64,000 nt of DNA, from assembly GCA_013298715.1 (NCBI GenBank), contig JAAFIQ010000014.1, forward strand, positions 1 to 64,000, given 5' to 3'. The notes below the pieces were generated by a model. That model did no database searches and had not been told where the DNA came from. It saw only the letters and a program-made list of their open reading frames with translations. Each line of letters opens with the position of its first letter. The stretch's first letter is position 1. Both the position numbers and the translations under genes were made by a program. Shown here one piece after another: positions 37,226-47,600 of the stretch. Origin of the DNA: Bacteroidota bacterium (GTDB taxonomy: Bacteria; Bacteroidota; Bacteroidia; B-17B0; Aurantibacillaceae).

Positions 37226-39658
37226 TTATTGTTTCACAATTTTTTGATTGCTAAGAACTTTGTTGCCACTGTAAACTTGAATAAAGTAAACGCCGTTTTC
37301 TAAATTCAGAGTATTAATTTTAGAAATTATTGTTGTTAATTTTTCATTTAATATTACTTGTCCTAGTGCGTTTGTAATAGTTACATATTCATTGTTAGTT
37401 AAGCTTTCGCATTTAACGTTTAATACGCCTGTTGTTGGATTTGGATACATTTCTATTCCGCTAGCAGAATTTAATCGCTCATTAATTCCGGTACAGTTCA
37501 GAACTGTAATACTTGTTGATGCTGTATTCGAACATCCAGTAACTGTGTTTGTAAACGCATACGTTTGTATAAAGTTACCTAATGAAGCACCAGGTGTAAA
37601 CACGTTGTTTGCTACATTAGAGCCTGTAAACACACCACCAGTTGGGCTTCCTATTAAAGCTATTGTGCCCCCGTTTGCACAAATACTATTACTAGCAACA
37701 CTTGCACTTACTGTTGGCAAAGCGTTTACTGTAACATTACTTGTTGCAACATTACCAATACAACCTTGTGCGCTTGAACCTGAAACCGTATAAGCACCTG
37801 TAGCGGTAGGACTTACTACTGTATTACCACCTTGAATAGTGTAAGTAGTTGCTCCAGTAGGAATAAGTGTAAAGCTATTCCCAACGCATATTGCACCACT
37901 ATTAACGGTTATTGTTGGTGTAATTCCTATTGAAACGTTACTAGTAGCAACATTTCCAATGCAACCTTGAGCGCTTGTTCCTGTAACTGTATAAGATGTA
38001 TTAACACTTGGACTCACAACTGTATTACCACCCTGAATGGTGTATGTACTTGCGCCACTAGGAACAATTGTGAAACTATTTCCCGAGCAAACAGCACCGC
38101 TATTTACAGAAATTGTAGGAAGTGTATTTACTGTAACATTACTGGTTGCAGTATTTCCAACACAGCCGTTTGTAGCCGTTCCAACAATTGTATAAATGGA
38201 AGTTGCGGTTGGGCTAACAACCGCGTTACCACCTTGAATTGTATAGGTGCTTGCACCACTTGGAGTAATTGTAAAGTTTGAGCCACTACAAATTTGTCCG
38301 CTATTTGCAGTAATTGTAGGATTAGAATTAACGTTGATGCTACTTGTTACAACATTACTAATACAACCCGCAGTGTTTGTTCCAACAACAGTGTAGGTAG
38401 AGTTTGTAGTTGGGTTAACAACTAAATTTCCGCCTTGCACTGTGTATGTACTTGCGCCACTTGGTGATAACGTAAAATTACTTCCACTACATATTGTACC
38501 GTTATTTACGCTTACAGTAGGATTTGGACTTACCGTTACTGTAACAGGTATTCTTGTTGAATTTGCACATGTTCCTTGATAAGTTAATATTACTTGGCCA
38601 TTACCCGTACGAATACCAGCAGTTGTTGAAGCTAAAGCCAGTGTTCCTAAAAAGCTAGAACCACCAGCACCACTTTGTCCAGTAAAGTTACCTGCAAATA
38701 CTCCAATAGCACCAACTGTGCCTCCACCAACACCACCAGGTGAGGCGGTTTGCGCGCCAGCTTGATTAGAACCAACTTCAACGCCACCTGCACCACCAAT
38801 GCCAAATGCACCCGCCGAACCATTATTTCCAGGTACACTTGTAAAAGCTGAAGTACCACCAGCTCCACCCGTAGTTTGATCGCCACCTAATGGCACTATA
38901 AGAGAGGCTTGAGGCCAAGCTGCGCCACCACCACCACCGTAGTAGCCGCCACCACCGCCACCGCCAGTTCCGCGTCCGCATGCACTAACACGATCGCCAG
39001 CTGCGCCACCACCGCCAGCACCAACAATAATACGGTTAGCTAAGCCTATGCCTCCAACTCTTACATCGCTGGCACCACCACCGCCACCACCAACGGCTTG
39101 TGTGCAGCCAGTATTACTTCCTGCTGCACCTCCACCATTGTAACCACCTGAGGCTGTAACAGAACCGCCGCCGCCAACTTCAATAAATAAGGTAGAGCCG
39201 GGTGTTACGGTTAATATTCCTTTTGCATAACCTCCTAAACCACCAGGAACACTATTAGCATTAAAATTTCCTTGAGCACCCCAGGCCTCTACCTGAAGAG
39301 TAGTAACACCAGCAGGTACAACAAATGTTTGTGTATTCCCAGTAAATGAGAATGTGTTTGTAATAGTGCCACCAAGTGCAATTGCCTCGGCGTAATAGGT
39401 TGTTGTTGTAACTGCATTAACAGAATAATTTGAAGCGCTTGCCGAAAAACCAAATGGCGAACCACCAGAAGGAACAGTGTACCAGTTGATACCAGCGCCT
39501 GTGGTGGTTGCGTTTAAGTTAGTTGTGCCGCCAGAAATGGAACAAATTTTGTTTGGCGTAGCCGACACCAAAGTTGGTGGTGGAGGTGTTACACATTGGG
39601 CTGCTAATTGGCCACCTAATGCCATTGCTAATGTTTGAAGAAGTAATTGTTTTTTCAT
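37226..39658 (-). CDS. Glycine-rich secreted adhesin-like protein with Ig-like repeats and T9SS sorting domain
   Basis: Gly-rich domain (GGGGGASDVRVGGIGLANRIIVGAGGGGAAGD...), four ~67-aa CSGxxFTLxPSGASTYTIQGGNxVVSP repeats, C-terminal GIEMYPNPTTGVLNVKC...NQKIVKQ. Confidence 0.85.
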   Translation of the reverse strand: MKKQLLLQTLAMALGGQLAAQCVTPPPPTLVSATPNKICSISGGTTNLNATTTGAGINWYTVPSGGSPFGFSASASNYSVNAVTTTTYYAEAIALGGTITNTFSFTGNTQTFVVPAGVTTLQVEAWGAQGNFNANSVPGGLGGYAKGILTVTPGSTLFIEVGGGGSVTASGGYNGGGAAGSNTGCTQAVGGGGGGASDVRVGGIGLANRIIVGAGGGGAAGDRVSACGRGTGGGGGGGYYGGGGGAAWPQASLIVPLGGDQTTGGAGGTSAFTSVPGNNGSAGAFGIGGAGGVEVGSNQAGAQTASPGGVGGGTVGAIGVFAGNFTGQSGAGGSSFLGTLALASTTAGIRTGNGQVILTYQGTCANSTRIPVTVTVSPNPTVSVNNGTICSGSNFTLSPSGASTYTVQGGNLVVNPTTNSTYTVVGTNTAGCISNVVTSSINVNSNPTITANSGQICSGSNFTITPSGASTYTIQGGNAVVSPTATSIYTIVGTATNGCVGNTATSNVTVNTLPTISVNSGAVCSGNSFTIVPSGASTYTIQGGNTVVSPSVNTSYTVTGTSAQGCIGNVATSNVSIGITPTITVNSGAICVGNSFTLIPTGATTYTIQGGNTVVSPTATGAYTVSGSSAQGCIGNVATSNVTVNALPTVSASVASNSICANGGTIALIGSPTGGVFTGSNVANNVFTPGASLGNFIQTYAFTNTVTGCSNTASTSITVLNCTGINERLNSASGIEMYPNPTTGVLNVKCESLTNNEYVTITNALGQVILNEKLTTIISKINTLNLENGVYFIQVYSGNKVLSNQKIVKQ
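37730..38535 (-). repeat. Four tandem ~201-bp coding repeats
   Basis: Protein units NSNPTITANSGQICSGSNFT..., NTLPTISVNSGAVCSGNSFT..., GITPTITVNSGAICVGNSFT... and one upstream copy, 67 aa each. Boundaries approximate. Confidence 0.75.
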
Positions 39659-39785
39659 ATAGTTTTTATTTGTTCCACAATTATATAGCTAATTTTTTTT
39701 AGAAACCAAAAAATGTGATGAAAGTGCCGTTTTTTGTGGTTGAAATTGGCTTGTTCTAAAAATGAAATTTATAGTATAAACTATT

Positions 39786-40568
39786 TTAGAGTAATGAATC
39801 GGATGACTCAAAAATAGCTTGTGCGTTTTGAGAGGTTATATTGGCAACTTCAGAGATAGAAATTTGTTTTATCTCTGCAATTTTTTTTGCCACTTCAAGT
39901 AAATAAACTGGCTCATTACGCTTTCCTCTAAAAGGTACTGGTGCCAAGTAAGGGGCGTCGGTTTCTAATACCAAATGTTGTAAATCAATTGCTTCAACTA
40001 CTTTATCTAAACCTGAGTTTTTAAAAGTAACAACACCCCCAATTCCTAACTTAAATGTGTTGAAGGCTAAAATTTTTTCAGCTTGTTCAATGTTTCCGCT
40101 AAAGCAATGAAAAATACCAAGAGGCAATTCTTTAAAAGATTCAAGTACTTCGTATATTTCATCAAAAGCTTCTCGGCAATGTATTACGATAGGTAGTTTA
40201 TAAGCAAGCGCCCAATTTATTTGTGTAAAAAAGGCGTGTTGTTGTTCTTTTAAAAAAGTTTTATCCCAATACAAATCAATACCAATCTCACCTACTGCTT
40301 TAAAATCCCTCTGCTTAAGCCACTTCTCTACAATTGCCAATTCTTCGTTTACAGTTTGATTAACGCTACAGGGGTGAAGACCCATCATAGCGAAACAATT
40401 ATTTGGAAATTTTTTTTCTAATTCCAACATTGGTAAAATAGATTCAGAATCTATATTAGGCATGTAGAATTTTGTTATGCCATTTTTAAGTGCTTTTTCA
40501 ATTAAAGAATTTCTATCGGCATCAAATTCTTTTGAGTATAAATGTGTGTGCGTTTCGGTAAATTGCAT
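39786..40568 (-). CDS. tatD: TatD family hydrolase
   Basis: FTETHTHLYSKEFDADR...GEIGIDLYWD...PIVIHCREAFDE...FHCFSG...LETDAPYLAPVPFRGKRNEP. Confidence 0.9.
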   Translation of the reverse strand: MQFTETHTHLYSKEFDADRNSLIEKALKNGITKFYMPNIDSESILPMLELEKKFPNNCFAMMGLHPCSVNQTVNEELAIVEKWLKQRDFKAVGEIGIDLYWDKTFLKEQQHAFFTQINWALAYKLPIVIHCREAFDEIYEVLESFKELPLGIFHCFSGNIEQAEKILAFNTFKLGIGGVVTFKNSGLDKVVEAIDLQHLVLETDAPYLAPVPFRGKRNEPVYLLEVAKKIAEIKQISISEVANITSQNAQAIFESSDSLL

Positions 40569-40577
40569 TTGTGAATT

Positions 40578-41840
40578 TTAATTGCCTGCTGCAATTGGCT
40601 TATCATCAAGGTTTCGTGTATCTAGGGCATCGCGCAGACCGTTACCAACCAACATAAAAGCCAGTACCATAACCATTATAGAAATACCAGGGATAAATGC
40701 CAAATAGGCTTTTTCCATTAAGATATAACCTTGGTGTGTGTTAGTCATTTCGCCCCAACTTGGCACTGGTGGCTGCGCGCCAATACCTAAAAAGCTTAAT
40801 CCTGCTTCGGTTAAAATTGCCGCGGCAAAATTACTGGCAGCCATTACAACCATTGGTCCCATTACGTTTGGCAACACGTGTTTCATAACAATGCGCATGT
40901 TTTTGTAACCTAATGCTCGCCCAGCCTCAACAAATTCTTTTTCTCTAATACTCATAATTTGTCCGCGTACTATACGTGCCACATCTACCCACATGGTTAA
41001 TCCAACAGCAATAAATACTTGAATAATTCCTTTTCCCAAAACCAAGGTAATGGCAATTACAAGTAACAAGGTTGGTATACTCCATACAACATTGATTAGC
41101 CACATAATCGCTGTATCCAGTTTGCCACGGTAATAACCAGCAATGGCGCCTAAAAATACGCCGATTACAATTGAAATAATAACAGAAACTAATCCAACAC
41201 TAATGCTGATGCGGGTGCCAATTATTAATCTGCTTAAAATATCTCTACCTAAAATGTCTGTACCTAAGAAATATTTTTTATGCACAATGTTTTCTTGCTG
41301 AAGTTGTTTTCTTAATTCGACGATTGATTTTGTGATTTTGTTTGGATTGCCAATTTCATAAAAGGATAATGTGGCTTTTAGAGTATCGTATTGAATTGGC
41401 GATTTATTATCTAAGGCATAAATTACATCTGCAATATTATATTTCGTAATTCCGCCCTTATTAGGCTGGCTACCTGTAAATTCCTCTACTAATACGTTAT
41501 CACCATTAAAAAAATAATTGTAAACTGTAAAGGATATGTAATCATCTTGTTTTCCGAATAACATTTTACCGAAAAACGAATTACTTTCCTTTTCTGCATT
41601 TTTTCGAACTAATAATAATTTGCTAATAAATCCTGGAGATTTAATGTGTAGTTCTGGCTTTTGGTCGTTGGCGTAAGGAGTTGAATCAAGTGTGATGGTA
41701 TAGCCTAAAATAGAAATGATAATTGCAAAAATAATAATAAATAAACCTAGCATACTTAGTTTATTTTTTTTGAATCTACGCCATGTTGCAGCGCTTAATG
41801 ACTCCGATTCAAAATCTATTTTTTTCTTTTTAAATAACAC
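40578..41840 (-). CDS. ABC transporter permease, DppC/OppC type
   Basis: TDILGRDILSRLIIGTRISISVGLVSV...EAGRALGYKNMRIVMKHVLPNVMGP...EAGLSFLGIGAQPPVPSWGEM. Confidence 0.9.
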   Translation of the reverse strand: MLFKKKKIDFESESLSAATWRRFKKNKLSMLGLFIIIFAIIISILGYTITLDSTPYANDQKPELHIKSPGFISKLLLVRKNAEKESNSFFGKMLFGKQDDYISFTVYNYFFNGDNVLVEEFTGSQPNKGGITKYNIADVIYALDNKSPIQYDTLKATLSFYEIGNPNKITKSIVELRKQLQQENIVHKKYFLGTDILGRDILSRLIIGTRISISVGLVSVIISIVIGVFLGAIAGYYRGKLDTAIMWLINVVWSIPTLLLVIAITLVLGKGIIQVFIAVGLTMWVDVARIVRGQIMSIREKEFVEAGRALGYKNMRIVMKHVLPNVMGPMVVMAASNFAAAILTEAGLSFLGIGAQPPVPSWGEMTNTHQGYILMEKAYLAFIPGISIMVMVLAFMLVGNGLRDALDTRNLDDKPIAAGN

Positions 41841-41843
41841 AAT

Positions 41844-42956
41844 TTATTTCCATTTTGGTTTTAAAAACAAAGTGCTTATTGCTAGCACTAACACATAAAA
41901 AGGATAAATTAATCCAATTGTGAAAGCGTAGGCTAAAACGCTGCTGTTTTTAATAAAACCAGAAGTTAAAAATAGTAATAAACTATCAAAAATCAACTTA
42001 AATAGCACAAAAAATAAGCTTAAGCTTTGATTTTGGGGTACAAAAAAGCAAACACAAAAGCTTAATAACCATACTATATTTGTAACAAATACTAAGACTG
42101 ATAATAAAGTATTGGTTTTGTTGGGATTTTTTGAGTGCTTGTTAGCCCAGCGAATTTTTTGTAAAAGCAAAGATTTGAAAGAGGGCAAGGCATACGTATA
42201 AACCAATGCGCTTTGTGATTTTAAATAAGAAATAGTTACATCTTTTAATTTTTTTACATCTTCTAGAAAAAGTACATCGTCGCCAGAGGCAATATTTGCA
42301 TGCGATTGAAAGCCATTTGTTTGTTGAAATATATTTTTGGTAAATGCCAAATTAGCAGCACTACACAAAAACGGTTTCTTATAGTAAGCACTTCCAATAG
42401 TAAGTAACGCTAAAATATTATTTTCTATTACTTGTAAAGCCCAAAGCAAACCGCTGTTTTGCTTAAAAGCAATAGGAGCAATAATAAAATTACTTTTAGT
42501 TTCAAGATAAAAATCACAAATTGTTTGCAACCATATTTTAGAACTTGTAAAGGTATCAGCATCGCGCAGAACTATTAAGTCAGTATTACAAGAGTTTACC
42601 GCACTTGTTATACTATGTTTTTTTCCAATTTGTTTTGTGTTTGTAATAATTCTATAATTCAAATTCGAATTTTTAAGTATTCTTTCTGCAACATTTACCG
42701 TACCATCAGAACTAGCATCATTAACAATAATAATGGATATGTTTTCTTTTTTGTAATCTTGTTCAATTAGTGAGATTAAGCAGGCCGGTAAATTTTTTTC
42801 TTCGTTTCGGGCACAGATAATTATAGTAATGGGAATTGAGTTTGAACTTGCAAATGAATAAAAATACGGATGTTTATAAAAACCAACAAGATAATATAGA
42901 AAAAGAGTAGCATATAAAATAGTAACGACTATAATTATAAAATCTAACACTAGCAT
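41844..42956 (-). CDS. Glycosyltransferase family 2 membrane protein
   Basis: ITIIICARNEEKNLPACLISLIEQDY...IIIVNDASSDGT; C-terminal TM segments. Confidence 0.85.
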   Translation of the reverse strand: MLVLDFIIIVVTILYATLFLYYLVGFYKHPYFYSFASSNSIPITIIICARNEEKNLPACLISLIEQDYKKENISIIIVNDASSDGTVNVAERILKNSNLNYRIITNTKQIGKKHSITSAVNSCNTDLIVLRDADTFTSSKIWLQTICDFYLETKSNFIIAPIAFKQNSGLLWALQVIENNILALLTIGSAYYKKPFLCSAANLAFTKNIFQQTNGFQSHANIASGDDVLFLEDVKKLKDVTISYLKSQSALVYTYALPSFKSLLLQKIRWANKHSKNPNKTNTLLSVLVFVTNIVWLLSFCVCFFVPQNQSLSLFFVLFKLIFDSLLLFLTSGFIKNSSVLAYAFTIGLIYPFYVLVLAISTLFLKPKWK

Positions 42957-42957
42957 T

Positions 42958-44043
42958 TTAGTTTTTCGAAAATTTGAAATTAAACTTTTGGTTAATTAAA
43001 ATTAGGTATCCCGCAATACTTGGTAAAACAATATTTAAAAGCCAAATTAAGATACCGCTTAATACCATTTCTAAATTGCTTAAACCACAATTGCTAAATA
43101 CTATTAGGGCTATAGATGCTCTAATTGCAGGTTCTATAAAACTTATCATTGGAATAATAGTCGTAATTAAAAAATACATGGCAATTCCAACAACTAAATT
43201 AACTGAAAAATCAATCGCTGAGATTGCAAAAATAACTAGTAAAAATTGTGCGATAAATACAAAATAACGTAATATTGAGTAGCCGAATAAAAGCGAGATC
43301 AGTTTTCTTGAAAGGGAAAATTCAAAATGTTCGTTTGTTTTATTAATTTTTTTTGTAACAAACTTTAGCAACCATTTTATTTTAACCAACGAAATAACAA
43401 ATGCTATAAATACAATAACAGCAAGGCTTAGCGTAACATAAACTATAATTTTGTTTTGCGAAAAAGTACCCAAACTTATTAGAATCGAAGCGCTTCCGGC
43501 AAGTATGGTTATGCATAATTGAAACATGCCATTTACAAAATGCAGAACGGTAATTTTACTTCTATTTTGTTGCTGAAAAAAGAAAATTTTGGCAACAAAT
43601 TCTGTCGCTCTACCTGGCGCTAAGTTTCCCAAGCAAATTCCAGACAATATACTTTTGTATGCCGTTGTAAAACTAATCTCTTCTATTTGCTCTGTAATTT
43701 TTTTCCACTTTAGTGCTTCCATCCCCCAATTTATGGGAATTAAAAGCGCCGCAAGAACAAGTAATAGAATATTACTTGGATGTAAAAATGTGTTCGCTAA
43801 AATAGAGAGATTTTCTACTGTAAAATCTTTTTGTAGTTTGTACCCAATTACTCCTAAACAAAGTAAACCAAGCAAGAGTTTTAAAGCTATTGAAAGTATT
43901 TTTTTATTGCCTAACAAATTCGTTAAATTTACACTAATTATGCCACTTAACGATAGAATTATTTTAGGAATAGACCCTGGAACGGTGATAATGGGATATG
44001 GCATTATACATATTGAAAGTAATATTGTAAAACCTATAGGCAT
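42958..44043 (-). CDS. Flippase-like / lysylphosphatidylglycerol synthase TM region family protein
   Basis: Polytopic; [48 protein letters not shown]. The real start is probably downstream of 44043 because the ORF overlaps ruvC. Confidence 0.7.
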   Translation of the reverse strand: MPIGFTILLSICIMPYPIITVPGSIPKIILSLSGIISVNLTNLLGNKKILSIALKLLLGLLCLGVIGYKLQKDFTVENLSILANTFLHPSNILLLVLAALLIPINWGMEALKWKKITEQIEEISFTTAYKSILSGICLGNLAPGRATEFVAKIFFFQQQNRSKITVLHFVNGMFQLCITILAGSASILISLGTFSQNKIIVYVTLSLAVIVFIAFVISLVKIKWLLKFVTKKINKTNEHFEFSLSRKLISLLFGYSILRYFVFIAQFLLVIFAISAIDFSVNLVVGIAMYFLITTIIPMISFIEPAIRASIALIVFSNCGLSNLEMVLSGILIWLLNIVLPSIAGYLILINQKFNFKFSKN

Positions 44044-44497
44044 TGGTGTTATTAAGCTTGATAAATATGAAGAACACGCGGATAGGTTAAAAAAGATATT
44101 TGAACGTACAGTTGGAATAATAGAAGAGTTTAAACCAGATGAACTAGCAATTGAAGCCCCCTTTTTTGGAAAAAATGTTCAATCCATGCTTAAATTAGGA
44201 AGAGCTCAAGGCGTGGCAATTGCGGCAGCTTTGAGTAAAAATATACCAATTACAGAGTATTCTCCTAAAAAAATTAAAATGAGTATTACCGGTAATGGTA
44301 ATGCAAGTAAAGAACAAGTTGCCGCCATGCTACAACAAATTTTAGGTATTAAAAAAGAACAAGAGTATTTAGATGCTACAGATGCCTTGGGCGCTGCATT
44401 GTGCCATTTCTATCAAAACAAAAACCCACAAGCCGGACAAAAATCATACACAGGCTGGAAGGCATTTTTAGCAGATAATCCTAAAAGGAAGGGTTAA
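43940..44497 (+). CDS. ruvC: Crossover junction endodeoxyribonuclease RuvC
   Basis: [23 protein letters not shown]...[30 protein letters not shown]...[17 protein letters not shown]. Start taken at the ATG at 43940, not the ORF-track start at 43589. Confidence 0.9.
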   Translation: MPLNDRIILGIDPGTVIMGYGIIHIESNIVKPIGIGVIKLDKYEEHADRLKKIFERTVGIIEEFKPDELAIEAPFFGKNVQSMLKLGRAQGVAIAAALSKNIPITEYSPKKIKMSITGNGNASKEQVAAMLQQILGIKKEQEYLDATDALGAALCHFYQNKNPQAGQKSYTGWKAFLADNPKRKG

Positions 44498-44619
44498 GGT
44501 ATTTTTAATTTCAAATAATACGTAAAATCTTGCACTTAATAAACAAGTCCCTTCGTCTTATAGAACACTCCATTTTTATCTTTTTAATCAGTGCACCTTT
44601 GATTAAAATTTTAATAAAA

Positions 44620-47600
44620 ATGAAAAAGTTAAATGGTATTTGTGTTTTGCTAATTAGTGTTATAACATTTTTTGTTATTCAAGCATGTTCTCAATTTCGT
44701 CCAAAAGTTAAAGATATCAATCCAGCTTTTGGGCAATACATTTCTGGCTATACATCAGGCATGGTTAGCCGAAAAACCACAATCAGAATAGAATTAACTA
44801 ACAGTTTTACTTTTGCAAGTACTAAAAAAAATGGTGTTGCACAAACTACATTAGCAATAAATGCAATCTTACCAGATTCCAATTTGGTAAAAGATATTTT
44901 TTCGTTTAGCCCTTCAATTAAAGGAAGAACAATTTGGGTAAGTGATAGGGTTATAGAATTTATTCCTGATAATCCATTAGCCATTAATCAGTTTTATCAA
45001 GCTGAGTTTAAACTTGATGAACTTTTAGATGTGAGCAGCGAATTTGAAACGTTTCATTTTCAATTCTCCACTTTCCCTCAAAATTTATTTGTTACAACAG
45101 ATGGTTTAAGGGCTTACGATGAATACAATATTGAGTGGCAAAAAATTTCTGGAAAAATTACTACATCCGATTATGAAGACACCGCAGCAATAAGAAAAAC
45201 TATTACCGCTAAACAAGATGGAAAACTATTGCCTATAGATTTAGCTTTTAGTTATACAGCCAACGAATACTATTTTCAAATTGATAGTATTGAGCGTAGA
45301 ACCAGAGCAGGTAAAGTGACCGTTTCGTGGGATGGCGCGTTAATTAATGCACAGCAGAAAGGAAGTAAAGAAATAATAGTACCTGGTTTAGGCGATTTCT
45401 CTGTAACAGAGGCTAAAGTAATCGATAACGAAGACCAACATATAGAAATAACACTTAGCGATCCGATTTATTACAATCAAAATTTAAAAGGAATTATAGC
45501 ACTTGCTGGTATTGATAATTTAACCTATGCTATAGAGGCCAATATTGTAAAAGTATTTTTACCAAACCGAATTGTAGGTGTAAAAGAACTTAATGTAAAC
45601 ACCGGAATTAAAAATTTTAAAGGTTATAAAATGAATAACGCATTTATTACTGTACTTGAGTTTCAAGAGCCTCGCCCATTGGTGCGTATTAAAGGTAACG
45701 GTTGTATTCTGCCAAATTCAAATGGTTTAATTTTTCCTTTTGAAGCAATTAGTTTAAAAGCTGTAGATGTTCGCATTGTTAAAATTTATGAAAACAATGT
45801 TCACCAATTTTTGCAAGTAAACGATTTGAACGGAGAGTCGGGTTTGGCGCGAGTTGGAAAAGTAATTACAGAAAAGAAAATTGATTTAAACACAGATAAA
45901 AGAATAAATTTAAAACAATGGAATACACATGTAATAGATTTAGGAAAATTAATAACCCCCGACCCAGGTTCAATTTATAGAGTAAGTATTAAGTACAATA
46001 AATCGTATGCACTATGTGATTGTGACACAACAGAAAATACTTCTAGTAACGAAACTGGTTTGTTAAGTAGTTTGCGAGATTCTTGGAACGAAGACGATTG
46101 GCACAGCTATAGTTTTGAAAACGGATATGATACCTGGGATTATTCTGATAATTACGAACCATGCAATGAAAATTATTATTATGGGAAAGCGGTTAGCAGA
46201 AATATTTTAGCGTCAGATATTGGTTTAATTTACAAATTGGATGATAATAAAACCGCACATGCATTTGCAACAAATATGGTTACAGCAAAACCATTAGCAG
46301 GAACAGTGATTGAATATTACGACTACACAAAACAACTAATTGGTTCTGGGACTTGCGATGCAAGCGGTATGTTAGCCGTGCAGCTAAAGCGGAAACCGTT
46401 TTTAATGCTTGCAAAATATGGCAAACAGCGTGGCTATTTAAAATTACAAGATGGCGAGGCAAACTCGTTAAGCAAATTTGATGTTGATGGAGAGGTTGTA
46501 CAAAAAGGCATTAAAGGTTTTATATATGGCGAACGGGGCGTTTGGCGTCCAGGTGATTCTTTATACCTTAATTTTATTTTGGAAGATAAAGAAAATGGTT
46601 TACCACAAAATCACCCTGTAAAATTTGAATTACAAGATCCTAACGGACAAATAATTTATCAAACTACAAAAACTAATCACGTAAATAGAACATACAGTTT
46701 TAGAATTTCTACTTCTACCGAAGCTATTACAGGAAATTACAACGCAACAGTAAAAGTTGGTAACCGAACTTTTTCTGAAAACATTAAAATAGAAACAATA
46801 AAACCTAATCGCTTAAAAATAAATTTAAATTTTGGTGATAATGTATTAGCTGACACTACCGCCAAACTGCAGGTAAAATGGCTGCATGGCGCAATAGCAA
46901 AAAATTTACACGCCTTAGTTAACGTTTCTGTTAATCAAACTAAAACAACTTTCGTAAGTTATTCTGACTATGTATTTGATTCACCACTTAGAAATTATTA
47001 TTCTGATGCTGATTATGTGTTTGATGGAAATTTAAATGATAAAGGTGAGGCAACTATCAAAACGTCTTTATCAAAAAAAATTGCAGCACCAGGTATGTTA
47101 AGAGCAACATACATTACAAAAGTATTTGAAGAGGGCGGAGATTTTAGTATTGATAGATTTACCACAAAATACTCTCCTTATAACACTTATGTTGGTTTGC
47201 ATGTACCAAAAAATAAAGGTTATGATGAAGCGCTTGAAACCGGTGTAAATTACAAATTTGATGTAGCAACAGTAAATCGATTAGGAAAACCCGCACAAGC
47301 AAAAAAATTGCAGATAAAAATTTATAAAATGGAATGGCGTTGGTGGTACGAAAAGGGAAGTGAAGAGCTTTCAAGCTATATTTCTCGTTCAAGCACCATC
47401 GTATTAAAAGACACGCTTTTAAAATCAATTGATGGTAAAGCAACTTTCAATTTTAAAGTAAATTATCCTGAGTATGGTCGTTATTTAATTACGGCAACAG
47501 ATTTGGAAGGTGGTCACCAAACAGGACAAGTTATTTATATAGACTGGCCATACTGGAATCGTGCCAATAGAAGTGAAAATGAAAACGCATCAATGCTTAA

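Noticed and set aside
37392-38281. Plus-strand ORFs inside the Gly-rich T9SS protein gene
   Set aside because: Antisense shadow ORFs of the tandem coding repeats; no independent family.
37730-38535. Non-coding tandem repeat or CRISPR-like array
   Set aside because: Repeats are in frame and encode 67-aa Ig-like units of a secreted protein.
43589-43939. N-terminal extension of the RuvC ORF
   Set aside because: Translation of the antisense of the flippase-like gene; RuvC homology begins at the ATG at 43940.
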